Below the pieces are notes generated by a model. The model was not told the DNA's origin, did no database searches, and worked only from the letters and a program-made list of their open reading frames with translations. The translations under genes were made by a program, and so were the position numbers. A stretch of DNA of 64,000 nt from Capitulum mitella. Taxonomy: Eukaryota > Arthropoda > Thecostraca > Pollicipedomorpha > Pollicipedidae. Shown here piece after piece: positions 24,116 to 50,200 of this stretch (position 1 is its first letter; each line of letters starts with the position of its first letter). Location: positions 37,776,816-37,840,815 of the forward strand of contig CP099839.1 of the NCBI GenBank assembly GCA_030062745.1, read 5' to 3'.

Positions 24116-27100
24116 TGTGCAAAGTGAGCCAGTTGAAGTGAAGTTATTCAGTCAGCATTTTATACAGCTTTTATAATTTGTTTCACGTAAGAGATGTGCT
24201 TATCTAAATAGTAAAGAATATTGCCCCTGGTTTCCAGGTAGTCAGAGATGCTTAACAAGCTAAGATACATCCAAGGGGTTTACTGGCACAGCTTCCTTGG
24301 ATAGTAAGAAATTAGACTGTGAGAAAAAGATGTTACAGAATGAGGAGTCCATCTGCACTACCTTCTGTGTATCTTTTCCCACATTGCGTCCTTTACAAAA
24401 ATCCTGAGTTCACCCATGTTACCAAATGACCATCCAAATTGCAGCTTACAGCTAGATGGCATTAATATTTGCATTAACCACAGAAGCAATGCATTGCAGG
24501 CTTGCCAAGTAATGAAAAAAAGATCTGGAAACTAAGTTATGGTTTTAAATAGAATGTATTATGTAGTTTGACAGAATATAGATGTGCCAAGTTTTTGAAG
24601 CATTGATTGCTGTTTTATGAAAGAAATATAGATTTGAGGTATTCATCATGAGTGACATTTTCTGTAGTTTGTATTGTATAATATGTTCACAAACATTGAA
24701 TGTGGAAAGCAGCACCAGTTAGTGCCAGTCATTTTTACCAAGGGCCTTCAGTAGATGCATAACTGATAAGTTACATGACATTGCACAACCCTATTAACAC
24801 TAATTTTGGTAGCATTTTTGCAGATATTGTGTCTGTGAATGGTACAAACATAACCAGTTTGAAACTAGTAGCATTAACAGTTGTGCTGTAACAGTTGAAC
24901 ATAGTTGTCATATAAAGAGCTCCTGTTATCACCAATTAATCCTCAACTAGTGTGAATGATTCTGCTTTGTGTGCTGTTTTCCTAGATATGCTTATGCTGC
25001 AAAAACACCAGCATACCTGCACATTGTGTTTTTAGACTTGTGGTGAATGCTCAGCTAATTATGAATTTTTCAATTTCTGATTTTTTGTGATGTTTAACCC
25101 GAAGCATTTGCAAATGGAAAACAAAATGGGGCATTTCTTGTACCTTTAAGAAGCGAGTGTAATTGAATTCATTGTGCCGTACATTTCAGTAACTGTAAAT
25201 GTTTGTAAGGATTATGTAATCTTTTTGTGGTGTTACTTTTTGGGGTTCTGAGCCCTTTTATGAGTTGGAAATAGTTTGGCATGTGTCATGAGATTGTTTG
25301 ACTCCTTGTGTTGTATTCTGATATATTTTTGGGGTTCTTCACTGTGGTTGTGGGTAGTAATCTTGCCACATGATTTAAAGGGAATAAGAAAAACATGGTC
25401 ACAAAGGGAAACAATACATGAAGATTCATGATTTACAGATTGTAAGACATAACATCTGGCATACATCACTACAAGTTACAAAGTTTTTGACAGCAATGCA
25501 GAAATGTTCTTAAATGAGATATGGATAGTTTTAAGGAGAAGCATGTTAAAACTCATGAGTGGGCATTGACCTCTTTGATGCATCAACAGCTGAGCCTGAA
25601 GTGATGCCCATTGTGCCACATAGACTATGTTTGGATAACTTTTTTATGAGGCACATCAATATTCTGCTTATGTCCTTAAGAACTTTGCCTTCAGGCAGAA
25701 CATGCTGTGAGTAGCCAGCAGCCCTCTGAACATCCATCCAGTCTTCTCCAAAGGCCATACATGTTGTCATATTCTGCATTAAGAGCAACTCTGACAGCAA
25801 ACTTCATTATTTTGGGGATTTTGTGATAATTAATTTTTAACCATTCCCATAAACAAACAGAGGGCAGAGGTCCTGTGAGACCTCTGCCAGCATGGCTAAG
25901 ATGACAAGGCAGTAGGCTGGCTGGCTTGCACTCCTATGTACCATTGTTGATCAGGGTGATATGGTTGCTGTGGGGCAACATTTTATCAAAACCTGTTCCA
26001 AGATTTTTCAGTTCATCATAGAGTGCATGTAGCATTTTGGAAGTCTGCTGAACTTAGGCAAAGAACTGTTAGCTTCCTAGAACAATGGGTTGGGTCCTAC
26101 TGACATTGCCTAAACATTGACTCAAAACCAGTTTCCACCAGTCTATGGCGCTAAAGAAGGATGCACCAGGTATCTGTTCTGAATGGATATTCTGTTGAAT
26201 ATTAGAGATTATCTGGTATCCAGATCTGGCTGGATATTTCTGTGAACCAGCCAGATATTTAGCCTTCCAGTATATGGTCAAGGCATTGTTGTCTCTATGT
26301 GCAAAACCATTTCAGGAGAAACACACCTTGTTATGTTAGGTTGTCAGTGCAACTGGCAGTTCCAAGGTCTGTCTGGAGCACCACTTTTCCATCCTAGCTG
26401 AATATGGTTTAGACACATTTTGAAAGAGTGAGACTTAAGGTCAAAGCAGTGAAACAATAGCCAGTATGTGCTCATCAGCCCATTATGCAATGTGTTATCT
26501 TTGTTTTTCCCAAAAATTTTGTCTTTGAAATTCTCTGATACAGATGCATAAAGTAACAGTATCCTTTAAGAGATATACCTTAGTAACCATGAATAATGCT
26601 CATCAAACCAGGTATTCTAGTTCTACAAAGGTGCTATGATCACATTCGGCATATTCTGAAGCCTTTGCCATGGGTTTAATCTCTGCTTGGGCTGCCCGCA
26701 GTTTTCCAGAAATGGTGACTTGTCCCCATAATTTTTGTGGTATTGTGGTATTATAAAGGTATTTCCCATGGGCAAAACGATTTCTTGAACTTTGAAATCC
26801 AATAAAAGGTGTGTGAACCACATGTTGTCATTTGAAATGCAACAAAAGCTCAAAAAGTGGGTTTTACCTCTTGCCATACCTGTTTTTGGTGGATTGCAGC
26901 CAGCTTGTCCCCTCCTTCCCAATTTCTGAATGGTGACTTTGCCCATGCCTTTGCCTGCAATGAGAGTTGGTGAGCTCCACTGTGACTGTTGTGTTCTTTA
27001 TTTATTTACTCATTTTTGCAAGTAAACATATTGAAACCTCACAGTTAGTTTGGACACTAGGGGTGATTCACAAACTATTAACATTTATTGTTTAATGTTT

Positions 27101-27189
27101 TCAGTTTTTCATATGTTCCTTGTTCCATTCAGTCTTTTTCCTTCCATTTTACCAGTAAAAATTGTAAATAAGAATAGGAAAGCATAATT

Positions 27190-27292
27190 CTGGTATCCAA
27201 CCGGACATCCAGCCAAATATCCGGCACCCTGATCTGGCATATCCGGTATCCGGCCGGATCGCTGAAACCCCGATCCGGTGCATCCCTAGCAC
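27190..27292. mobile_element. Terminal fragment of a hAT-like transposon
   Basis: A run of TATCCGG/CCGGAT words ends in GATCCGGTGCATCCCTA, the reverse complement of the TAGGGATGCACCGGATC end typical of many animal hAT elements. Its six or so CpGs stand out in a CpG-poor domain. The other end was not found. Confidence 0.6.
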
Positions 27293-28583
27293 TAGGCAAG
27301 TATTTCAGTCATAAATAAGAAGGGAGAGCCATATGTCATCAGTATACTGTTTGACTTTGGCAGCCATGGAGTACGAATCTCAATTGTGCCCAGAAACTGT
27401 GGATGTCAGAGGACCCAAAATTGAGCTGTGCCCCTTATAGGCTTCCTTGGTGGCTGGCTGAAGTTGTAAAACCAAGCTTTGCTCTAGGTTATCTATAGTT
27501 GCATGCTCTATAGTTGGTGCCATGCTTTGAGTGTGGTTGGTCATGCAAGTGAAATGAAAACCAGTTGTAATCATTACCAAGAAAGAAATCAAAGTGTGTG
27601 CTGAGGCCAGGCATAAAAGAGGAACATTTCCGTCATGTATGGAAGAAATGATGTCGGTTATTATCGTCAGGGAAGTTTTGATATAATGTCGAAACTGTGC
27701 TGCACAGAGGACAACAGATGATTTCATGGCAAGCAGATATGAAGCTGTCCTTGCATGATGCACTGAACTATTTTCCAAATCACAAGTATGGTAGAAATAG
27801 GGTCAGTGCTTGAAGCAGTAGAGGGGCTTCCAAATTTAAAGATAGGGTGAATTAGTGTGTGCTTCCAAGAGCATGGGAAGTCATAACGAACAAGACAGTG
27901 ATATAGGATATGAAGGAGAATGTGGATTGCTGATCAAAGAGATGATTCTCATAATCTGTACATGGAGCCCATCTGAGTCACACATGGGAGAGAGAACCAG
28001 ACATGGTGCAGTGAAGAGTGAAGATGTTGACTGATAACACGGTAAAAGTGCAGGCACCGACATGGAGCAGGCGACATCCCACAGAAGTCCTGGCACATCC
28101 ACTTCTTGCTAATCCGAAGCCTTATGGAAACAAAGGAATAATCGAGATTGTCTACAGACATCTGTGGCTGAGCTTTCATTCCTGCCTTCTTCTATCCTGT
28201 GATACATCCTTTTGAGTTTGGAGGATTTTGCCTCATTTTCTGATTTGATTTTTTTACTGGTCTTAGTGCAAACAATCCAGTGTGTGTCCATATATCTTGA
28301 TTAGCCCTCTTTCTGTTATTCTGTTAATGTGAGCAGTATTTTCTGTATTACTTGAAATGATTTTTGATGCACAGGAGATAACAATGGTGTTCTCAGTTCT
28401 TGCCTAACCAAGTTTATCATCACCAAACTTTGGTGACCAAAATGGTAAACTCATTCAGATGAGTAAGATATATAACAAATTGGTCAGACACCAGTTTTTT
28501 CTGTCAACAGGCTTAGCTACCCACACAAACTACATTCACTCTTGTGCTTGCTGGATATCACAAGACTCAGTTTGGGACTCGCC

Positions 28584-41855
<13,272 letters not shown>

Positions 41856-42005
41856 CGGCGGCCCTGACCTGACCTGGGACGAGCTGACCGAGCCCGGCGC
41901 GGCCCGTCCCACCGGACCTGACCTGACCTGAGCTGACCAAGCCGAGATCCGACCTGATCTGAGCCGATCTTGGTTTACCTGATGCGACCTGACCTGACCC
42001 GGCTT
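41856..42005 (+). other. Start of copine 3' UTR, GACCTGACCTGA-rich
   Basis: Directly after the stop codon come repeated GACCTGACCTGA and GAGCTGACC words, a short simple-repeat tract that again carries TGACCT. No AATAAA lies close by; the nearest on this strand is at 45412. Confidence 0.6.
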
Positions 42006-43127
42006 GGCCGAGGCCGGCGAATGTCTACTCAAGGCGTTGATCTGCAGCCATTGTGCCCGCCGATGTGGGTTGGACGTGGGATTGCGTCTACTGTGCGGGG
42101 ACGAGTCGCTGTGCCGTCTGCCGCAGCCTGTTGTTGATGGGTTTCTCGACACTCCAGGCCTCTGGTGGTCCGTCCCGCCGAGGAAGGGTTCGCGAGAACA
42201 CTACGAATATTTACTCATGACCTTTGTTTCCAGTGGCCCGCATTGTTTGTGCTTACCCCGGATTCCGTGTTCATATCGGTGACTGTGTACGGTCTCGGCG
42301 TCGCACTTAGCCAGCGCCAAACGGCGCTCGTAATCCATGGGTTTGCTTGGCTACCTGTTCTTGTTTTTTTTTGTGAACGTATTGTGTTGCATGATGTAGA
42401 GATGGTTATCGTGCTTCGTCGCTGTCTTCCGCTGGCCTGCTCAAGTACGCTGTTTCTGTACCTGCATGTGGGCCGGTGTTCCTTCTTTTTGGGTGGTTTC
42501 CTCGGCTAAGGCCCCCTTGACGCTCGCTGGCCTGTAATGTTGCGCTCTCTGCGGTCCGGAAAAGGCACGTCCCAAACAGCCGTCTGGGGTATCGGCAGTT
42601 TCGAATAGCCGTGTTTAGACCGGTGGCGGCGTGTCGGTCGGAACTGCGGCTCCGTTCCCGGGAGTGTCGTGGTGCGGTGGTGGAGGCGGTCCCTCCTGAC
42701 CCGCTGACGGCGCCAGCCCGCGGGCCCCCGCTCTCTCGCCCTCTGTTGTCGGGATGCTCCCGCCGCCTGGTGTATCGGAGCGTGGCGGGGCATTGCCAGG
42801 CGGTGTGCCGCTGTGGTGGCGACAGTACAACGGATCGGCTTCCCCGGTCCTAGTGGGCGCGTGCTTGTCGAGTGCTGTGGTGCGGGCGACGCGGTCCATT
42901 CACACCAATCGAATGGCATTGACGAGTGGACCGTGTTGGTCGCATGTTACGCCGTGCCAAAGGCGTCTCCGGGCCGTGTGGGTGACGGGTCTGGACGGCC
43001 GGGCCGGGTCTCGCAGGAGGGTGTCGGTCGGTCCGCTGGTTGGCGTTGGTTATCCGTGCGGTCCTCAGTCAGACCAAATCATGGGCATCGTGTCCCACTG
43101 CAGTATTGACTGAGAAACTTGCTGATT
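42006..43127. other. Intergenic or 3' UTR sequence, no gene recognised
   Basis: GC-rich around 42600-43050 with several chance ORFs. Nothing matches a known family. Confidence 0.5.
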
Positions 43128-43326
43128 CAGGGATGGGGCGGACCCAGGGCCGTGCCAAAGAAGTCATGACCCTTCCCGTGGAGGACGACGTTAGGCGAAA
43201 ATACCGCGAAGAATATGTATACAACAGCAATGTATACAATAACAACCTAAGTAATCTGACCCATCCCACCATTTCAGTTTCCATTGGCTCGTGCTTTATA
43301 AGGTTGGAGTCTGGGTCCGCCCCTGG
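43128..43326. mobile_element. Small MITE
   Basis: Starts CAGGGATGGGGCGGACCCAG and ends CTGGGTCCGCCCCTGG, imperfect inverted repeats about 199 bp apart. Target duplication unclear. Confidence 0.6.
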
Positions 43327-44689
43327 TCAAATTTTTTTAATGCTGAGTTAACTGGCGGGATGAGCTTATTTTTCCGAGCTGCAGGTTGTGTTTCAAAGCA
43401 GTGGCATCAGAACTCACCTCATGTGCATACGCATCCTTTGTTGATTTATTTACTTACTTGGTTTTCAGGGCAAGAGCCATGAATTCGAGTCAGGCTGGCG
43501 CATTGTTCTTAATCGATTCCCCGTCGACTCTAAATCGATTCAGAAATCAGAATTTACCGTGAATTATCAAACAGTTCAGTTGGGAACCATAGTGAATCGG
43601 AATCACGTGAATCCCTTGCTGTTCCAAAAAGCCGCTTAAGAACCGGTTTACCAAAAAAATATAATTACAACAAATCATGCGCCTGTAACAGTACTCACAG
43701 TCATGAAAGCCTCCATATTTTTTAGTCCGATTTCTACAAATACCGGATTGCATTATCCATATTCCACTATAATTCGACTGATAGCAAACCGTTTAAATAT
43801 GTTGTTATGAAACTAAATGCATGCTACGAAGTGAACCAATTCACGCATGAGCTAAAAAGAACAGATTCCTCATTCTGGGAATCAGGCAGTAAGTCAGTTT
43901 ACTTAAAGTGAATGAAATACAGGCCTGATTCGAACATTCTGGACGTTGTAACTGTGCGACGTTCATTTTTTGGGGGGGGGATAAAGAGAGCTAGTCTACA
44001 GTTTCACTTATCGTTCAGTTCAGGGTAGGAGGTATGGGGCCTGAGTTGGTGGTAGTTATCGTGGGTCGTTATTAGGGCGTACATCTGCCTGTCTGCTTGT
44101 CCCACTGTGCTCAGCTTAGGCGAGCCTTTCACTGCCTTTTCGATACACATGAATGCCTTCAGTCATCTTTTTGTGACAAATCCGGAACATTGCTCTGTGT
44201 ATGTGTTTGCTGACGTTTGAGTGTTTTGCATTCTCAGCACTCGACTGATTAGCGTAATTGTGTCTCATGGTATCTTAAACAGGGGTAGCTCCGGTGGGCA
44301 GTTATGAGGTGAGCTAGTCAGGGAACATGGTGGTCCCAAATCTGGTCCGTCGTCTGTGTCGTGTGTCGTGCGTCGGTGTGGTATCGGAACACCGGTTCGT
44401 TCGTCGCGGGGGCTCAAGAAGAGCTCCTTTGTGCTGGGGCCCCAAAAAGAGGTGCTTTGTGTGGGTGTTGCGTACCTGTTTGTGATTCGGCTGTGTTGTG
44501 ACCAACGTGCAATCGGTCAGTCGATTACGTGTTTTACGCGCGTGACGAATAGCTTATTTACTCCCAGCATGCGAACACCCCATCGTACCACCGCAAATCC
44601 CGATATCCAGGAACAGTTCTCTGGCCCAGAGCGTCCTTGGCCAGTCTGCTGCAGGCCGCTGGCCTCAGCCGGCCGCGGCTGGCGTCAGC
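43327..44689. other. Intergenic, nothing recognised
   Basis: AT-richer sequence without convincing genes or repeats. Confidence 0.55.
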
Positions 44690-44770
44690 ACGGGCGGGCA
44701 CGCCGGTCCCCTCCCTCGCCAGCCGGGCGCTGACGGTGGCCGGGTCGGCGCCGGTCGCGGCATCCCCGGA
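44690..44770 (-). pseudogene. Inverted fragment resembling the last copine exon
   Basis: Read on the - strand, CGACCCGGCCACCGTCAG, a short gap, then CCCGGCTGG and GAGGGAGG match the copine last exon near 41706-41742. The frame reads ADPATVSARLAREG against [14 protein letters not shown] in copine. Similarity fades on both sides. It is on the opposite strand about 2.9 kb downstream of the gene. Confidence 0.6.
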
Positions 44771-45411
44771 GTTCCTCCGCGACACTCCGCCAGGGTGGCG
44801 TCCACCCGCCGCGCGCCACTGCAGCGCAACGCGCCGGGCCCGACCTCAGGCACACAGACGAGCGGGCGGGGGGACTGGCCGCTGCGCGCCGTCGGTTTGT
44901 TACGTTGGCCATCTTGGTGTGTTCGCTCCGCTGACGTCTTAACACGCTTTGCTGGGGCCTGCGATTTTAAACACTGGCTATGCCGCAGTCCAGTTTTGTA
45001 CGAACGGCTTTTGGAGTGTTCTCAGATTTCCTATCGACACTGCGAATCGTGATGTTGATTATTTTAAGAATTTCTATGATGTGGATGCTTGTGATGCATG
45101 TCGCGGATCTTGTAAAGTGACCAGCTAGCTACTAACCCATCTGATGTCTTGCCTTTCCGAAAGCGCTGTCTTACTTGGGATCCGTGTAAATACAGGGCGA
45201 TCGTGGAATGTGTCATTCTGTATCATGTTATCGTTGGCGTGATCTTGAGTACGGTATGATGTCGTCAGATTGGATGTACATCATTCGCGGTGACGTTAAA
45301 CATTCAGCATGTTGATCTTGTCGCGTGTGCCATGTACCAGTCGCAGTGCGTGCGCGGCAAACGGCAAATACAGCTGTAAACCACATACGGTCTATTGGAA
45401 TCACAAATAAG

Positions 45412-45417
45412 AATAAA
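45412..45417 (+). promoter_or_regulatory. AATAAA on the + strand (possible polyadenylation signal)
   Basis: GAATAAAGAG, the nearest AATAAA on this strand that I noticed downstream of copine. It is 3.5 kb from the stop, so its use is doubtful. Confidence 0.15.
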
Positions 45418-45489
45418 GAGCGTCTGGGGAAGGGGAGATGTGTCACGGTGCGCGTACCATCGGTACTTCGGTACTGCGGTCCACGTGAC

Positions 45490-46045
45490 CAGCCGGGACC
45501 CGCACGGCCTCTCCTGCACCCCGGGAACCTGCACGGGAGCCTCTCCTGCAACCCGGGGACCTGCATGGGGCCTCTCCTCCGTGGTGAGGGCCTGCACAGG
45601 GGCCTCTCCTGCATCCCGGGGAATTGCACGGGGGCCTCTCCTGCACCCCGGGAACCTGCACGGTTGCTCTCCTGCAACCCGGGGACCTGCATGGGGCCTC
45701 TCCTCCGCGGTGAGGGCCTGCACAGGGGCCTCTCCTGCACCCCGGGAGCTTGCACGGGGGCCTCTCCTGCACCCCGGGAACCTGCACGGGGGCCTCTCCT
45801 GCACCCCGGGAGCCTGCACGGGGGCCTCTCCTGCACCCCGGGAACCTGCACGGGGGCCTCTCCTGCACCCCGGGAACCTGCATGGGGGCCTCTCCTCCGC
45901 CCCAGGGACCTGTATGGGGCTTCCCCTACACCCCGGCGGCCAGCACGGGGACCTCTCCTGCGCCCCGGGCTCTGCACGGGGCCTCTTGCACCCCGGGGAC
46001 CTCTCCAGCCCGAAGACCTGCACGAGTGCCTCTCCACCCCGGGGG
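45490..46045. repeat. Minisatellite, about 32-bp unit, about 18 units, just past the DCAF10 stop
   Basis: GGGGCCTCTCCTGCACCCCG plus GGAACCTGCACG-type units. A larger block (CCTGCATGGGGCCTCTCCTC and neighbours) occurs twice, near 45560 and 45685. On the - strand it begins about 100 bp past the DCAF10 stop, so it may be in the 3' UTR. Long open frames in it are repeat translation. Confidence 0.95.
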
Positions 46046-46150
46046 CCATGCCGGTCGCGAATAAGCTACCGCGCCGTCTACACGGCCGGCGGAGGGCCGC
46101 CCGCGTCCCACGCACGGCCGGCCGCTATCACAGACGGGACGGCGGCCGGC

Positions 46151-47226
46151 TCAGGCGGCCAGCCGCGGCTGGTGCCACACCACGCTGCCACCCAGGCAGC
46201 CCGTCACCAGCAGACACTCGACCGGCGAAAACTTGGCCGTGACAACGGCGCGCCGGTGCGACGTGGTCGAGGCCAGCTCGTGCAGCCGGCGCGGTTCGGC
46301 CGTGGCGCACGCGCTCAGCTCCTGGCCCGACTCGCTGAAGGCCAGCAGCCGCACGCCGTAGCCGAACGGCGAGCACAGCAGCCGGCCGTCGGCGCTGAAG
46401 CAGAGCTCCTTGATGAAGCCGTGCGTCAGGCGCAGGTTCGGCTCCTCGATGAAGCGCGCCAGTCGCGGCACATTCTGTGCGATCTGGTGGCCGAAGTCGA
46501 CGTGGCGGTAGCGCTCGCGCGCGCGCGCCTGCGAGCCGATCAGGAACACAGAGTCGGCGCCGCCGCCGAGCAGCGACGACGACGACGACGACGAGCGGAT
46601 GATGAACGGGCCGTGCGCATCGGCGCCGGCGTCCGGCGACTCGCCGCGCTCGACGGCGCGCTGCCGGCGCCGGTGCTCGCGGATGATCTGCAGCGCCTCG
46701 ACCACGTCGGCTGAGGGCGCGCGCAGCTCGATGCTGCGGCCGGCCAGCGCGTGAATGAGCCCGCTGTGCGCTGGCACCGGCTCGCCGCTGCCGGCGTGGC
46801 GCAGCGTGGCGTTGAAGCGGATCTGCATGATGGAGCGGCGGCGCGCCTGGCCTGGCGCCGCCTCCTCAAACGCCGCGTCGGCCGGGTTTTCGTTGACGCG
46901 GATCGTGAAGAGCGAGCCGGCGGTGGCGGCGATGCCCTGCAGCTCGCGCACCGGGTCCACCTCGGCGGCCGGATCTGGCTCCGGCTCCCGCCGCGGATCC
47001 CGATCCGGCTCCGGCTCCGGCTCCGGCTGGGACGGCGGCGGCTCCGGTTCGGGCAGGTCATGTGACGAGTCCGGGTCCAGGCAGATGCCGGGAGGCCGCG
47101 GGTGCGAGTCCTGGATGTCGTGCACGCACGTCCACTCGGACGCCTCCTCGCCGCTGGTGTTACGGCTGGCCACGCACCAGCCCAGCGGATGCATCGCCAG
47201 CGACGCGATCATTTCCGCCTCGTTGC
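46151..47226 (-). CDS. DCAF10: DCAF10 last exon with acidic linker and C-terminal WD repeats
   Basis: Acceptor GTGCCGCAG, stop TGA at 46153-46151. It encodes residues 270-627. It opens with NEAEMIASLAMHPLGWCVAS and SEWTCVHDIQD. A Pro/Glu/Asp linker follows at roughly 310-365 (LPEPEPPPSQPEPEPEPD), then an Arg/Ala-rich stretch and a six-Ser run written in repeated TCG codons. It ends with the WD block GFIKELCFSADGRLLCSPFG, GVRLLAFSESGQELS and SLGGSVVWHQP-type ending (CLGGSVVWHQPRLAA). The linker is low-complexity and likely disordered. Confidence 0.95.
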
Positions 47227-50200
47227 CTGCGGCACGCCGCGCCGGACGACGTCACGACAAGCACACAGCGCAAAATAACCCGCCTCAGTGTTTTTTGCGG
47301 GATACAGATGGATACAATGGGTCTGACGTTATAATGTCCGAACATTTCCGCACAATCTGATACACCTTCGTCAATGAGATTAGTGGTTGGCATCGACGCG
47401 GGCTTGTCAATCGCTAATCCCGCTGACGAAGACATATAAGTTGTGCAGAAACATTTGGGCTTTGTAACATCAAACCGATTACACGCAGTCTCTCAGAACA
47501 AAAACCTAACAACTCAGTAAAAATGTCACAACGGGCTCGTATGATTCGTCTCAGGTTACACAGCATTTGCAGACGGTTCTGACATCAACTGCTGCACATG
47601 TAATTTGAAAACGGAGCCGACTTCACAGCATTGAATGGAATGGCAAAATAATGTAAAAAGGACACGTGAACGGACAGCGAAGGATTTTTACACGGTGGAT
47701 ACCGAACTAAATTTCGAACCGGCATATGCCACCTGTTTCATCAACAAACACAAAATATTGTCATTTTCCGTCCAAGCGTTTTCCAAGCCACCGAAGCAAT
47801 TATTGCGAGGTTTAGATGATAATGCCAGTCACAAATATGTCGAAATCCGCTGGAAATTTTCCCCATCAAACATGTGAGTGCCACTTCATCGTGTCTCAGC
47901 ACTCATTGTTGCTCAGTGCTCAACATAAACCAGTGGTAAACGTTCGTTTCGCAATGATTCTTAACGACATCCATCCTGGTGGAATTTCAGTATTCTGAAG
48001 CAATCATTACACTGCTACTATTTTTCATCCAAATTTATTTTTGGCACAATCCGATTCTTCAGCTGGGCGATTTCATCTATCGCTGTTGTCGCGATTTAGC
48101 ATGAGGAACAAATAACTCTCGTTCTGTCAAAGGCTTATGATACATGGCACACCCTTGCGTCCGATGCGCTGCCTGATCGTGCCAGCAGATGGCAGTGTCG
48201 GCCGGCCGGCGGCGCCACTCACCCTCGGGGAAGTCGGTGATGAACTCGATTCGGTTGCGTCGCCGGGCCGGATCGAACAGGTGCGTGTAGCGCGCCGCGG
48301 CCGGGAACGGCGTCTTGCTGATCTGCATCAGCTTGTACAGGCTCGGCTGTGGCCCGGGCGGCGCAGTCAGCGCTGATTCCCCACCAGTCACGCGTCACGT
48401 TCTCCGTCAACAATAGGGGCCTTAAATAAACTACGTAACAAGCGCGGCAATCATGACCAGTATGAAGCTGATGGTCAACAGGCACTATGGCCTAAAAGCG
48501 CGGAAGAGGGGAAGGGGAACACCCCAGGAAAACACTTAACGAAATTTCGTAGATGACACCTTTGGAGTTAGGTATGGCCAGCCAGGTGAATAATGTCCAT
48601 TCCTCTGACTGCCCGCTGATGCGACTTGCATCGCTTACGTCTTAATGTGACGGTCGCACAGGCAAAATCTTTGAAGCGAGCAAGGCCTGTGCGTTTATCA
48701 TCTGGTTCGCACCATCTGGTGGTAACGTAAATGACCCTGAGCCCACACGGCCGCAGGCCCACCTTGAACCCCCTGAGATCCTCCTGCATGGTGTCGAAGT
48801 TGACGTCATGCACCACCATGAGGTAGCCGTTGTTGGTGCAGATCACCAGCTTGCTGAAGTCGGGCGTCAGACTGGTGCGCATCAGACCACTGGTGTGCAG
48901 CACTCGAGTGTTCTGCGTCCGGTGTTCTGAGCCACTGCGGCCGGAAACGCACGTGGTCAGCATGGCGGGAGAACAGGACGCCGCGGGGGAAGGCATGACA
49001 CGTCCCAAAGAGAACCCAGAACAGCTACAAAAACCGTGGGACAGCTGCAGTACCCATTACAATACCCAACTGGCAACAAACACAACATGAGACAGTCACC
49101 AGGCAGTTTCATCTTTTCAGCTGTATTGGCCAATCGAAAAGAATGCACAAGTTATGGAAAATTCACTGATAGGACACATCCCATTCGGCCGTTCTGGAGC
49201 CAGCGGCGTCTGCAGGCAGGCGCCACTGACCCGATGTTGTTCAGGTTCCAGGTGTAGACACTGCCGTCGAAGCCGGACGTCACCAGCAGGCTCTTGTGCG
49301 GCAAGTACTCTATGTTCTTCACCCAGTTGGAGTGCGCCTCCAAGCAGTGCACCTTGTGGCGCAGGTTGCGCACGTCCCAGATGGCCACCGTCTTGTCGTC
49401 GGAGCAGGAGGCGAACATGCGGCAGTCCAGGAACCTGCGGGCCGGAGCGGGGTGGTTCAGTCGTCCCGCCAGCCCCCCCCCCTGCGGCCTCTGCGGGCCG
49501 GGGCGGGGTGGTTCAGTCGTCCCGCCAGCCCCCCCCCCTGCGGCCTCTGCGGGCCGGGGCGGGGCGGTTCAGTCGTCCCGCCAGCCCCCCCCCCCTGCGG
49601 CCTCTGCGGGCCGGGGCGGGGCGGTTCAGTCGTCCCGCCAGCCCCCCCCCCTGCGGCCTCTGCGGCGCCGGAGAGCTGCCCCACGGACAACACGTGATGG
49701 TGGAGCCCGGCTCGCGTGCGCGCGACATAAACGGATCGTTACAAGCAGCACTGCTTAAAACCAGCTCCAACTCAAATCATGGCCATCAAAAATGTGTCAC
49801 TTAGCCACCAACATATTCCCTGTCCCGGAAAATGTACGCTACAAACTGGACGATGCGATGGTTCAATGGTATTTTACGTTCCAATGGTACCTTGTACATT
49901 GGCATATTCTCCTTTTACAGTTTTATTACCAAACTGTGTTGTTACTCTAGCACATACAAAATGTTATGCACAATGATATCCAGACCAGCAATAAGTTGCC
50001 TTTTCTGCTACAAACACAAACACCCCCGTGCCACTATGATCGCTGTTTGGCTAATGACACTCCAAAGCTCCGACATCGATGTTCGAGGTCCGCGCCCACT
50101 CCCGTACCTAGGCCCCGGAACCCATTTTCCCGGCACTCACCTGACGCAGTTGACGTAGCCCTGGTGGGCGTCCTCCACCGTGTGCACATTGCGTCGCGTC

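Noticed and set aside
45228-46714. ORFs of 295-439 codons on both strands around the 45.5-46.0 kb array
   Set aside because: Translation of a 32-bp minisatellite, in part antisense to the DCAF10 last exon.
49152-49804. Several ORFs through the 56-bp repeat next to DCAF10 exon 4
   Set aside because: Repeat translation and antisense shadows; the only supported coding part is the exon at 49231-49434.
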